DNA from: Balaenoptera acutorostrata
Taxonomy: Eukaryota > Chordata > Mammalia > Artiodactyla > Balaenopteridae
Reading direction: 5' to 3'
NCBI RefSeq assembly: GCF_949987535.1
Contig: NC_080074.1
Coordinates: 38,423,641 to 38,487,640 of the forward strand
Length of the DNA stretch: 64,000 nucleotides
Each line of letters begins with the position of its first letter. Position 1 is the stretch's first letter. The position numbers and the translations under genes were made by a program. The notes beneath the pieces were generated by a model. The model saw only the letters and a program-made list of their open reading frames with translations. It made no database searches and was not told the DNA's origin. Positions 24,766 to 35,490 of this stretch are shown here, in pieces.

Positions 24766-25283
24766 TTTTTGAATTTGTGCATTATGTGTACCTCAAGAGC
24801 TTTTGACTCTTACCCTGGTGGCTTTAGGCCATTTATTTGGTCTTACATAGGGCAGTAAAATGAAACAAAAATTACTAGAATACAATGGAGTTATTAACAA
24901 GGAAATGACTTTTACCCAGGCACCTGGCATCTAATTTTTTTCAGTGTCCTCTAAGAATATATTACCATAGATGAAGCAGTACGGCATTTTAAAAGTGATT
25001 CCTACCCCAAAGACCCTTCAAGTTTCTGCATGAAGACAAGAACCAATTTACCTTTATATGTTCACCAAACCAAAAAAAAGGGGATGGGGGTGATTCTATC
25101 AAGTACTTTGAAATTATTACATTTATAATGTTACAAATTCCCAAGTGTTCAGCAAGGTATTTAATTAAACTTGAAATCTATATCCTATAGAATTGAAAAT
25201 ATTAGATCTCAAAAATGGAAAACCTGTCTTCTTTGAAAGTCATTTTCCATTTTGATTTTTAAAAACTCTATTTAGCTTTCTTT
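24766..25283. other. Intron sequence, nothing recognised
   Basis: No supported feature. Confidence 0.55.
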
Positions 25284-25985
25284 CCCTTATAGTTTTTTAT
25301 GATAGCTTTATTAAGATATAATTTACTAACTTTAAAATTCACTCTTTTGAAGTGTACTCCTCAGTGATTTTTAGCATATGCAGAGTTGTGCAACCTTTAC
25401 CACTATCTAATTTTAGAACATTTTTATAATCCCCACCAAGAAGAAAAACTTGTACCTATTAGCGTTAATTCTCCATTCCCTTTCTCCTCCAAGCTCCTGG
25501 AAACTACTACACTACTTTTCTTGGTCTATGTATTTGTCTATTCTGTACATTTCATATACATTTCATATAATTGGAATCACACAGTATGTGGTTTTTGTGA
25601 CTGCTTTCACTTATCACATTTTCAAGGTTCATCCATGTTATACCATGTATCAGTATAGTTCATTTCTTTTTATTGCTAAATAATATTCCACTGTATGGAT
25701 CTACCATCCAATGGATAAAACTTTATCCTTTCATCAACTGATGGGCATTTGGGTTGTTTCCATTTTTTGGCTATTATGAAAAATGCTGCTATGAACATTC
25801 ATATACAAGTTTTTGAGTAGAGATGTGTTTTCATTTCTCTTGGGTATATAACTAGGAATGGAATTTCTAGGTTATTTGGTAACTCTATGTTTAACATTCT
25901 GAGGGAGTGACAAACTTCCAAAGTAACTGCACCATTTTGCAGTCCCACCAACAATGATAAATGCTCTATACAACTTTTCATGATG
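25284..25985 (-). mobile_element. Old L1 3' part (antisense)
   Basis: 'gatagctttattaagatata', 'ggaatcacacagtatgtggt', 'ttcaaggttcatccatgtta', 'aaataatattccactgtatg', 'tgggttgtttccattttttg', 'gtaactgcaccattttgcag', 'tcccaccaacaatgataaat'. This is the classic reversed L1 ORF2 C-terminus and 3' untranslated region, L1M class. Same family as 30206, 34697 and 41236. Confidence 0.88.
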
Positions 25986-26049
25986 CACAGTTGAGTTGCA
26001 GAAAAATTGTCTCCACTTTTTAGAATAAATTTCAATTTTTATCACAATA

Positions 26050-26205
26050 TAATATATATCACAGTATATCTGGAACATGTCTGTCACCTCCTTAGACTGT
26101 AAGCAGAACTTTAGAGCTGAAACCTATTTCATCCATCTTTGTGATACCAGCACAATTCTGACACATGACAATCACATAAAAAATGCTGAATCAATAAATG
26201 GTGAT
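26050..26205 (+). mobile_element. L2 3' end fragment (sense)
   Basis: 'cacctccttagactgtaagc', 'catctttgtgataccagcac', 'aaaaatgctgaatcaataaa' matches the final part of L2, placed directly beyond the antisense L1. Confidence 0.55.
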
Positions 26206-27326
26206 GTGAATTTATAATTTAATAAAAACGTTTTTCTGACTTCCTTATAATAATTCTATCTGTGAAGTAATTCTTCCAAGTGAAAGCCTTTCAAATAATT
26301 GAAGGTAGCTCTCATCCCCTCTTCTCCTCTCAATCCTGAGGTTTTGCTTTTCTTCTTCAGACCAAACATCTTAACAGAAAGCACTTTCACTGATGAAATG
26401 TGAATTTTTTAGTTGACTGAATTATTTTAAATACAGTTCATATTTTATGTGATATAAACATAGATTCCTTGTGTTTTTCTTTTATGAACTCATTAATTTT
26501 TTTATGTCACATTTAATCATGTGTCTCACAAACTAGGTAACCCGCAGAGAAAAAAATTCCAAGGATAATTCCCTGATGGCTTGAATCGTGTTTAATGTTA
26601 ATTCAATATAGGAAATCAACATCTCTAAATATTTTATCATGTTCAACTTCCACTTTCTGCTCATGTGGCAAATATGAAAGTCTGAAAGACCTTCACAGTA
26701 CAAAAGCCTTGGTAAAATGCAACAAATAGGCTGTTGAAAAACCAGTGCAGTGTTTTCTGAAGACTTGAGCAGCCTGATGACATTTGCTGATCCCAAGAAC
26801 TAAAAACTCAGGGTTTAATGTCAATGGGGTATGCTGGGAGCAGGGGAGGAGACAGGGCCTTGAATCTAGGAAGAAAGAGAATAACTAAAACCCCTGTATA
26901 AATCCAGAACCACTGAAGGACTACACTCCCAGAGACAGGATTGCCTTGAAGAAATCTACCATCAGCAAAAAGATGTCAGACTCTCAGTATGAACCTGAGT
27001 TAAGGTTTAGAAAATAAACAGTTATTACCACCATACTGCCCTTGAAAAGTATTTGAGTTCAAATTTTTAAATTACTAGTCCCTGCTTCACAGTTCCTAGC
27101 AGAAGGAAAAATATATTCTCTCTGAAGGAAGTTCTTTCAGCCAGACCTCACAGAGTTCCCACACATTAAGATAACCAAACATGAGCTTGCAATTTCTATT
27201 TTAAATCACAAGAAGAACTAAGTTGCCTTGTGCTAGAATCAGAAGACACAATAAGTAGCAAATTTTATTTCCAAGGATATCAAATTTTAGAATTATAATA
27301 CATGTAATATAAGTTTAAAATGTTTA
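26206..27326. other. Intron sequence, nothing recognised
   Basis: Includes a slightly richer stretch at 26820-27010 with no identifiable origin; no exon signals. Confidence 0.5.
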
Positions 27327-27342
27327 AAGAAGAGTGCTTCTA

Positions 27343-27631
27343 GGGACTTCCCTGGTGGCGCAGTGGTTAAGAATCCTCCTGCCAATGCAGGGGACATGGG
27401 TTCAAGCCCTGGTCCGGTAAGATCCCACATGCCGTGGAGCAACTAGGCCCGTGAGCCACAACTACTGAGCCTGTGTTCTAGAGCCCGCGTGCCACAACTA
27501 CTGAAGCTCGCGCGCCTAGAGCCCGTGCTCCGCAACGAAGAGTAGCCCCCGCTCGCCGCAAATAGAGAAAGCCTGTGTGCAGCAGCAAAGGCCCACCGCA
27601 TGCAAAAATAAATTAATTAATTTTTTTAAAA
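27343..27631 (+). mobile_element. CHR SINE (sense), different subfamily
   Basis: Head GGGACTTCCCTGGTGGCGCA and 'gttcaagccctggtccgg'. The body differs from the other copies ('gcccgcgtgccacaactact', 'gaagctcgcgcgcctagagc', 'gcagcaaaggcccaccgcat'). Flanks AAAGAAGAGTGCTTCTA and AAAGAATAGCGCTTCTA are a diverged 17-bp target-site duplication (two mismatches), so it is older than its neighbours. Confidence 0.95.
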
Positions 27632-27648
27632 AAAGAATAGCGCTTCTA

Positions 27649-29464
27649 AAAGAATGAACCTGGTATGGCATGTTTTAAAATTCATGCCTCAATAGCTTTA
27701 TCAGGAACAATAGTTATATTTTTTCTAATGCTAATCCATCTGCATTGAAGTTTTCATTACTAAATGTGAACAGTTTAACATTGGCTTTATTTAACAAATG
27801 TAATCTCTTTGACAAACCCAGAGTGAGGAGCTGGCAATATAACAGAGGCAAGAAAGTCTTAGTTCTGGCCCTCACAGAATTTACCATCTAGATGCAGAGT
27901 TATTTATATTGGATTAGAATGAAAAGCTTTTAGTCTTCTGTCTTACTGGGATCTGAAGATTTACTAACCTTGATGAACAAAAATCAAAGGAAGAGTGGAA
28001 AGAGTAATTTAAAATGAGAGGTATCTCACCTAAAAATCTCATTAATTTTAATGTTTTATGTATCATTGTGTTCTAAACAATTCATATTTCAACATCTGTC
28101 AAGATTCTTCAACCAATCAGGGTCCTCCTTTTGTGTGTACCATTGACTTCACCACTCAAATGATTCTAAGAGTGATTTTTGTTCAAAGCAATAGAGCAAA
28201 ATTAGCAAACTCATGGCTAATTAGAAGAGGACTAAACCTTTAATGCATTAAAAGCAGAGATTTAGAAAAGCTAATTTGATTTTTGCTTACTTGTGAAGTA
28301 TAGATACAGGGTTTTTAAAGAACACAAGCAAAAGGCAATAATAAATTTCAGAGTAATTAAGTTATTGCACAATGAGACTGGGTGCTAGTATGTATTTAAT
28401 AGTGTGGGGCTGTTAAAGAAAATGTAAAAACTCAGCACAAAGGAAGTGTTGAAAATGTTTTCTTCCCTGAAAAATAATCTCCTTTTACTTTTTCCTGTAT
28501 AAAATTCTTACTCATAAAATATGTTCTTCTTCTTGATGTACATTATTAAACAAATTATTTCAACACCGTAAGATAAAATTGGGAAAAAAGAACATCTGAA
28601 TATATACTTTGACTCATAGCTATTTTCCATTCTCCCAAGAAACATTAGCTTAAGTAAATTAAAAACAAGTGAGGAGTGCTATGGTCTCTCAGTCAAATAT
28701 TAAGTGACTTTCCTGTGTTGCTTTATCTGCATAATGTGGACAAGAGTCAATCATTCTAATGCAATTTATGCATGTAAACAAAAGATAATAATCTAAAACA
28801 TGGTTCTGCAGTTGAAAAAAAATTTCTGTAGAAGTTTATAACTTGGACTGTTTGCAAAGCATTAATTTTTGAAGAAAACGTGAAAAAAACATACAATTTC
28901 AGAACAGGATGGCAAATAGGGTTCATCTCCTGTGCCAGTTTGGGTTACTAAGTAGTTGCTACTTAAAGTTCAGATCGAGGAATTTTACAAGGCTGCTTCA
29001 AGAAATAAGTGATTATTTCATGTTGTCTCAGGCGAGGGAAGATAGAGTGCCAACACATGTGATTTATTTGATGAAGCTGTAGAAAGACAGTATAAGATAG
29101 TAAAAATCAATGTATTATGTACATGATTATACATTTCACTCTCTATATGTAATTTTATGCACATGTATGTTTATGTAGTAGTTCAGTATTGCTAAGACTT
29201 GTTCTATAAATGAATAAATATCTGTAGGATGGAGGGAACTCAAGAGTTTTTCCTAACTTTGGCTAAGTCTTTGCAGATTTCTTATGAGCAGTTGAAGAGG
29301 TTAAGAATATATGTGAGTTATTTTCCATATATTTTCTTCTTGAAAAATTTATCTTGAAGGGTACTTCCCAAGAAAGTAGAGTCTTCTGAGATTCTTCATG
29401 CTTCTATTGACCAGAAAGATACTCAGATGCTAGGGGAAGTTTCCTGGAAGGAAAAGGGAAAATG
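27649..29464. other. Intron sequence, nothing recognised
   Basis: 1.8 kb AT-rich, apparently low in repeats. No exon or motif supported. Confidence 0.5.
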
Positions 29465-29475
29465 ACATATTTCTT

Positions 29476-29790
29476 TTTTTTTTTTTTTTTTTTTTTATAG
29501 CTACTTTATTTATTTATTTATTTATTTTTGGCTGTGTTGGGTCTTCGGTTCGTGCGAGGGCTTTCTCTGGTTACGGCAAGTGGGGGCCACTCTTCATCGC
29601 GGTGCGCGGGCCTTTCACTATCGCGGCCCCTCCCGTTGCGGGGCACAGGCTCCAGACGCGCAGGCTCAGTAGTTGTGGCTCACGGGCCCAGCTGCTCCGT
29701 GGCATGTGGGATCTTCCCAGACCAGGGCTCGAACCCGTGTCCCCTGCATTAGCAGGCAGATTCTCAACCACTGCGCCACCAGGGAAGCCC
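29476..29790 (-). mobile_element. CHR SINE (antisense), young, with extra 3' tail
   Basis: Reverse-oriented CHR ending CCACCAGGGAAGCCC. Target-site duplication ACATATTTCTT (29465-29475 and 29791-29801). On its own strand the tail reads ...AATAAAGTAGCTATAAA then poly(A); the GTAGCTATAAA piece is not part of the other CHR tails except the copy at 53205-53582. Confidence 0.97.
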
Positions 29791-29801
29791 ACATATTTCT
29801 T

Positions 29802-30094
29802 ATGTACAGTGTTGTTTTAACATCTTTTGTTTTGTTACTGGGGAAGGGATATCAAGATTGTCAAAGAGGAATGGAAAATTTCTAATGGCAACAATAAATG
29901 AACGCTGTTGAAATTAAAAGAATTGGATGTCTACAAGAAGACTGAATGGTTATTAAAAGGAGTATGCCAGGGTGTTATTGCCTTGATAAATTTAATAAGG
30001 CCCAGAATCCTACCCTTAGTTTGGCAAGTCCAGAATTTTGTTGCTTTCAATGTCTCTGAGTGGTTGTTAAACTCATAAGAAGGAAGATAATGTT
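29802..30094. other. Intron sequence, nothing recognised
   Basis: Short unique spacer. Confidence 0.5.
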
Positions 30095-30205
30095 AATAAT
30101 GGCATTCACCTGCTTAAATCCCTTCCACAGCTCCCATTGCTCTTCACCGAAGACCAAAATAATTAACATAGCTTACACTACACTGAATCCATACTGAACT
30201 GCCTT
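30095..30205 (+). mobile_element. L2 (sense), left part of a split copy
   Basis: 'cctgcttaaatcccttccac', 'agctcccattgctcttcacc' corresponds to the L2 block at about 15790-15850. The copy appears to resume at 32040 after the L1 insertion. Confidence 0.55.
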
Positions 30206-31053
30206 TTTAAAACAGTTTTATTGAAGCATCATTCACATGCCATCTAATTTACCCATTTAAAATGCAATTCATTGGCTTTCAGTAGATTCACAGAGCTGTG
30301 CATCCATCACCACAATCAATTTGAGAACATTTTATTAACCCCAAAGAACTCCTGCACTCCTTAGCTATCACCTCCTCCAATCTTCTCGTCTCCCCTAGTG
30401 CTAGCGACCACCAATTTCCTTTCTGTTTCTATTTATTTGTCTATTCTGGACATTTGATATGAATGGAATTATACAATACATCGTCCTTTGTGACTAGCTT
30501 CTTTAACTTAGCATAACATTTTCAAGGTTCATCCATGATATAGCAAGTATCAGGACTTTGTTTCTTTTATTTCTGCATAATATTCCATTTTATGTAGATA
30601 CTACATTTTTTCATCCATTCTTCAATTGTTGGACATTTCAGTTGTTTCCATCTGTTAGCTATAATGAATAATGCTGCTCTGAACATTCATGTTCAAATTT
30701 CTGTGTGGACATATGTTTTCCATATTCTTGGGTATATTCCTAGTAATGGAATTGCTGGATCATATGATAACTCTATTTTACCATTGGAGACGTGGCCAGA
30801 CTGCTTTTCAAAGCAGTTGTGCCATTTTACATCTCCACATCAAGGATGTGGTTTCTCTACATCCTTGCTAACATTTATTATTTATCTTTTTGATTATAGC
30901 CATCCTAGTGCATGTGAAGTGGTATCTCGTGGTTTTGATTTGCATTTCTCTGATAGTTAATGATGTTGAACATCTTTTCTTTTGCTTATTGGCCATTCGT
31001 ACATCTTTAGAGAACTGTCTATTCAGATTCTTTGCTCACTTGTAAACTGGGTT

Positions 31054-31396
31054 TTGTTTTGCTTTTTTAATAAATTTATTTATTTATTTATTTATTTTGG
31101 CTGTTGGGTCTTTGTTGCTGTGCTTGGGCTTTCTCTATGTGGGGTGAGCAGGGGCTACTCTTCTTTGTGGTGCGCAGGCTTCTCATTATCATGGCTTCTC
31201 TTGTTGCAGAGCACAGGCTCTAGGCGAGCAGGCTTCAGTAGTTGTGGCTTGTGGGCTCTAGAGCTCAGGCTCAGTAGTTGTGGTGCACGGGCTTAGTTGC
31301 TCCGCAGCATGTGGGATCTTCCCGGACCAGGGCTCGAACCTGTGTCCCTTGTATTGGCAGGCAGATTCTTAACCACAGCGCCACCAGGGAAGCCCC
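31054..31396 (-). mobile_element. CHR SINE (antisense), inside the L1
   Basis: 'gctgttgggtctttgttgct' to CCACCAGGGAAGCCCC, with a longer body that includes the 'ggctctagagctcaggctca' segment. Target-site duplication TAAACTGGGTT at 31043-31053 and 31397-31407. It belongs to the same broad subfamily as 27343-27631 rather than to the GATGAAGAGTGG type. Confidence 0.95.
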
Positions 31397-31560
31397 TAAA
31401 CTGGGTTATTTTTTTATTCTTGAGTTGTTACAGTTATTCATATATTCTAGACACAAGTACTTATAATAAGATACATGATTTTCAAAAATGTTCTCTCATT
31501 CTATCAGTTGTCTTTTCTGGATGATTTCACTTGAAGTGCAAAATTTATTAGTTTTGATAG

Positions 31561-31886
31561 CGTATTAGTCAGCTCAGCCTGCCATAACAAAATACCATAG
31601 ACTTGGTGGCTTAAACATTTATTTCCTCACAGTTCTGGAGGCTGAAAATCTGAGTTCAGGGTGCCAGCATGGCCACGTCCTCTTCCTGCCTTAAACATGG
31701 CTGCTTTCTTGCTTTTCCTCAAGTGGCAGAGAGAGAAACCTCTGCTGCCTCTTTGTTTTCTTATAAAGGGCAATAATCCAACTGCTATGACCTCATCTAA
31801 ATTTAATCATCTCTCAAAGGCCCCATCTCCAAATACCATCACATTGGGGGTCATGAATTTGGGTGGACACAATTCAGGCCATAGCA
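31561..31886 (+). mobile_element. MLT1-type solo LTR inside the L1
   Basis: 'cgtattagtcagctcagcct', 'aaaataccatagacttggtg', 'cctcacagttctggaggctg', 'ctcaaaggccccatctcc', 'ggtggacacaattcaggcca', 'tagca'. About 326 bp with a 5-bp flank pair GATAG (31556-31560) and GATGG (31887-31891), the duplication size expected for ERVL-MaLR insertions. Confidence 0.88.
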
Positions 31887-32039
31887 GATGGTGTCCAGTT
31901 TATCTATTTTTTCTTGTGTTGCTTGAGCTTTTAGTGTTGTCTCTAAGAAGCCATTGCCTAATCCAAGATTACATTTTACCCCTGCGGCTTTTTCTGAGAG
32001 TGTTATAATTTTAACGTACTCATGGTTTTTTGGACATTA

Positions 32040-32362
32040 GAAAATTGTTTATGCTGTTCCCTTAATCTGGAAATGTTTTTACTCAACAGATATTTTGTCT
32101 GGCTAACTCTTATTCATTTTTCACATGATGCTCCCTCCATACACATACCCACTACAGGGGTTAGTTGAACTGTGCCTGTGCATGCTGAATACCCTGGTTA
32201 TAGCTCCATTATAGCATTTCCCACATTGTATTGTAATTGCTTCAGTTACCTTTGTTTACTGTGTTTTTTCCACCATTGTACATATTGTAATATATGAAAA
32301 AAATTACAGGATCTCCTACGTGTTGGACATTCAATAATATTTTGTGGAGTCAATAAAGGAAT
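32040..32362 (+). mobile_element. L2 3' end (sense), right part of the split copy
   Basis: 'tatgctgttcccttaatctg', 'ctccattatagcatttccca', 'cattgtattgtaattgcttc', 'gtgttggacattcaataata' follow the L2 3' terminus. Confidence 0.7.
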
Positions 32363-34696
32363 TATCAAAATGTCAATTTATTAATTTACAGTGAGAAATA
32401 AAATTGTCAAATAACCTGGTATCCAAACTGAGCTAACAAATCTCTTCACTGCAGGAAACTACACAGAAAATTCAATTATTCTAAGAATATTTCTTGATAT
32501 CCATAGACTCAGAACATGTTACTGAACTTTTAACGGTATTATGTCATGGTAGTGTGTCCTGACAATTCCAGAACACATATACACTTGCCTCTCCCCCATC
32601 CCTGATGACTCTAATCCTGGAGCCTTGACTCCCTTTCAAAGACAAAGTCCTTAGAAGAGCCCTGCCAGCTCTTCTTTTCCTATGTCTTGTTTTTCTCTGT
32701 TATTTGGTACCATCATCTCCCCCTTATCACTGACAATTTCTGCTTTAATTATATATCAATACAACATAATAGGACACAAAGTGTTATTCTCTGAGCCCTG
32801 TTCCTCTTCTAAATACTGCACACAGTAAAATTCTCCAAGGCAGGACAACAGGTTTTAATATACTTTATAACTTTATAACTTTCTATAGCACCCACTACCA
32901 CATTTTAACTCGGTGGATAGCAAACAATGCCATAGCCCGAATATTTTTGGTTATATAATTATAACTCTGTTGATTGCTAGAGAGACACGATTTAGTTTGT
33001 CTTATTTAGAGTTAGAGCTTTGTTGGGTTATGTTGGGAGATTTAAATATTCAGCTTGAATGCTATTTTGTGTGCCTGGGAGTGTTCGCCACAGCAGGTGT
33101 TACCTAACCAGATGCTAAAGCCTTTTAAATTAATACGCGGCATCTTGTCAAACATACCTCCTGCTTTACACTGTCAGAGCTGTTGAAAATTCACTTTTCC
33201 TGCCAACAGGGTTTTCGGTTGGCAGTGACTCAGCCCTGACATGCTTTAGCTACAATGCTTACTGGGCCAGGTGATTTTACTAATGTATTTAGAATGTTGA
33301 GTTTTAATAAATTTCCAAATTTTTCAAGCACCAAATAAGCAAAGATATCTTTTTGGACATTGGTAGAGATAAAAGATTCTTTCCCTTTCTTTCCATAAAG
33401 CTGAGTCAAGATCAAGGACAAGATCATTAATTGGGTTATAGAATTAGAAGCCTTGGTTCATCTGTTAGGATTTCTCTCTGGTGACCTTCCTCTCTCTTCT
33501 TCCATACATCTGATACAATAAGATCAGGCCTAAGGGCTTCTTCTTTTTTGGCTAAAAATACACTGGGAGCTGGAGGAAGTTAAAGGGAAAGGACACTTGA
33601 AGTGGGTAACTTTAGTCTTGGTTCTAGGCCATTGATTTTGTCTTTCTCATTCCAGTAATAATAGGCAGAGGGCAGGATCTGGGAGTTAGAGAAGCTACTC
33701 AAACTTAGTCAGAGCCCAAGGGGGAGGGCTCTTCATTCAACATGGTTCATCCTAATCACTTGGGTTAGGAAATCTATAAAAGGCTTTAGGCTGAAAACCT
33801 GGATTCTGGCCAGAATTCTTACAGGCAGCTGGGCTCCTCTCAAACAGCATCTCATAGCAGCCAACACAAGGATTCACTGAAAGCTCCTCAAATATGTTTT
33901 ATCCTGTCATTTCATACCTGACGCTAGACAATATCTTGAGAGTTGTGTAAGCCCCAGGGTAATGGTTATAGATGCAATCAGAGAAGTGAGGAGAGAATAA
34001 TAGCAGATAAGATCAGAGACATGTGTTCTAGGGCACTTTAAAGAACAGTTTTACAATGTCCAGAGAATTTCCTCATAGTTTCTATCTTTATAGCCATTAA
34101 TATTATGGCTTAGTTTAATAAGAGAACATAGAGTGTTATTTGATGTGTTTTAGGTAATAATAACCCAATTAACTGATCAGCAAGAATTTACTAAGTGCAA
34201 AGGAACAAAGAGGTAAGACAAGTCATTTTCTCTTATAAAAATGTGCTGATTTTACTCTATCACATTACTTTTGATAATTTTTTAGCATTCTAGTCCACTA
34301 ATGATACAGTGACCCTCTCTTCTTTATTGTTACTCTTGAGAACAATCCTGCTGTCCCTGATTTATCATTAGGAGTGATATTAGGATCTTCCCAAAAAAAG
34401 AGGGGATGGATGATTGGCAATGAGATTTATGTAAGTGATATATTTGTCAGTTATGTGACTCTCCAGTTACATTTCAGTTAACATTAAAAAAAAAAAAAAC
34501 TACACAATTTTTTTTTTATTTCCTGAAGCATCTAATGAAATATCCCATCCTAATATGGAAAATTTGGTCTTGGAAGAAAAAAAACTGTATGTCAAATAAC
34601 TACATGTAGCTCAAAAATTACTGAGTATATATAATTTATGGACATCTATTGTAACCAGGACCTATGCTAGTCACATTTTTACTAATGTCTCATTTT
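32363..34696. other. Intron sequence, nothing recognised
   Basis: 2.3 kb mostly unique. Small tandem 'ctttataactttataacttt' at about 32864-32884 and an A14-like run near 34487. No exon, repeat family or motif supported. Confidence 0.5.
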
Positions 34697-35490
34697 TTTT
34701 TTTTTTTACTCTAAGACTTTATTTTTTAGAGCAGTATTAAATTTACAACAAAAGTGATTGGTAGGTACACAGATTTGCCATATACCCCTGCCCCCCATGC
34801 ATGCACAGCTTCCCATGTTATCAGTATAGCCCCCATCAGATGGTACAGATAGCCTCCTCTGTTATCAATATAACCCCCATCAGATGGTACAGTTCCTACA
34901 ATTGATGAGCCTACATTGACACATTATCACTTAGAAGTCCATAGTTTACATTAGGGTTTATTCTTGATATTGTACATTCTATGGGTTTTGAAAAATGTAT
35001 AACGACATGTATCTGTCATCATAGTATGATAACAGAGCATTTTCACTGCCCTAAAAATCCTCTGTACTTTGTTTTTTCATCCCAACCCCCTCCAACTCAA
35101 CCCCTGGTAACCACTGACAGTAAAAATTACTGTCTCCATAGTTTTAACCTTTCCAGAACGTCATGTAGTTGGAATCATACAGTATGTAGTATTTTTAGAT
35201 GGCTTCTTTCACTTAGTAATGTGCATTTCAGGTTTCTCAGTGTCTTTTCATAGCTCGATAGTTCATTTCCTTTTAGCACTAAATAATATTCCATTGTATG
35301 GATGTACCACAGTTTATTTATCCTTTTACCTATTGAAGGACATTTTGGTTGTTTCCCGGTTTTGGCAATTATGAATGAAACTGCTATGAACATCCATGTT
35401 CAGTGATTTTTGTGGATATGAGTTTTCAGTTCATTTGGGTAAATACCGAAGAGCATGATTACTGGATCATACGGACTAATGATTTCATTT
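34697..35490 (-). mobile_element. Old L1 3' part (antisense) with an internal 44-bp-period duplication
   Basis: Begins with a T-run, then 'ctctaagactttatttttta', 'gagcagtattaaatttacaa', and continues to 'tccattgtatggatgtacca', 'ttggttgtttcccggttttg', 'tatgaacatccatgttcag'. A 32-bp block is repeated at 34817-34848 and 34861-34892 with two mismatches. Same family as 41236-41993, where the block is present once. Confidence 0.88.

Larger units (their letters stand above)
30206..32030 (-). mobile_element. Old L1 (antisense), split by a CHR SINE and an MLT1 LTR
   Basis: Three L1 pieces: 30206-31053, 31408-31560 and 31887-32030. Phrases: 'agttttattgaagcatcatt', 'tcaaggttcatccatgatat', 'taatggaattgctggatcat', 'ttttgatttgcatttctctg', 'ttgagttgttacagttattc', 'tccagtttatctattttttc', 'tctaagaagccattgcctaa'. 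The pieces are collinear, so the two insertions are later. ORF2 is unreadable. Confidence 0.88.
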
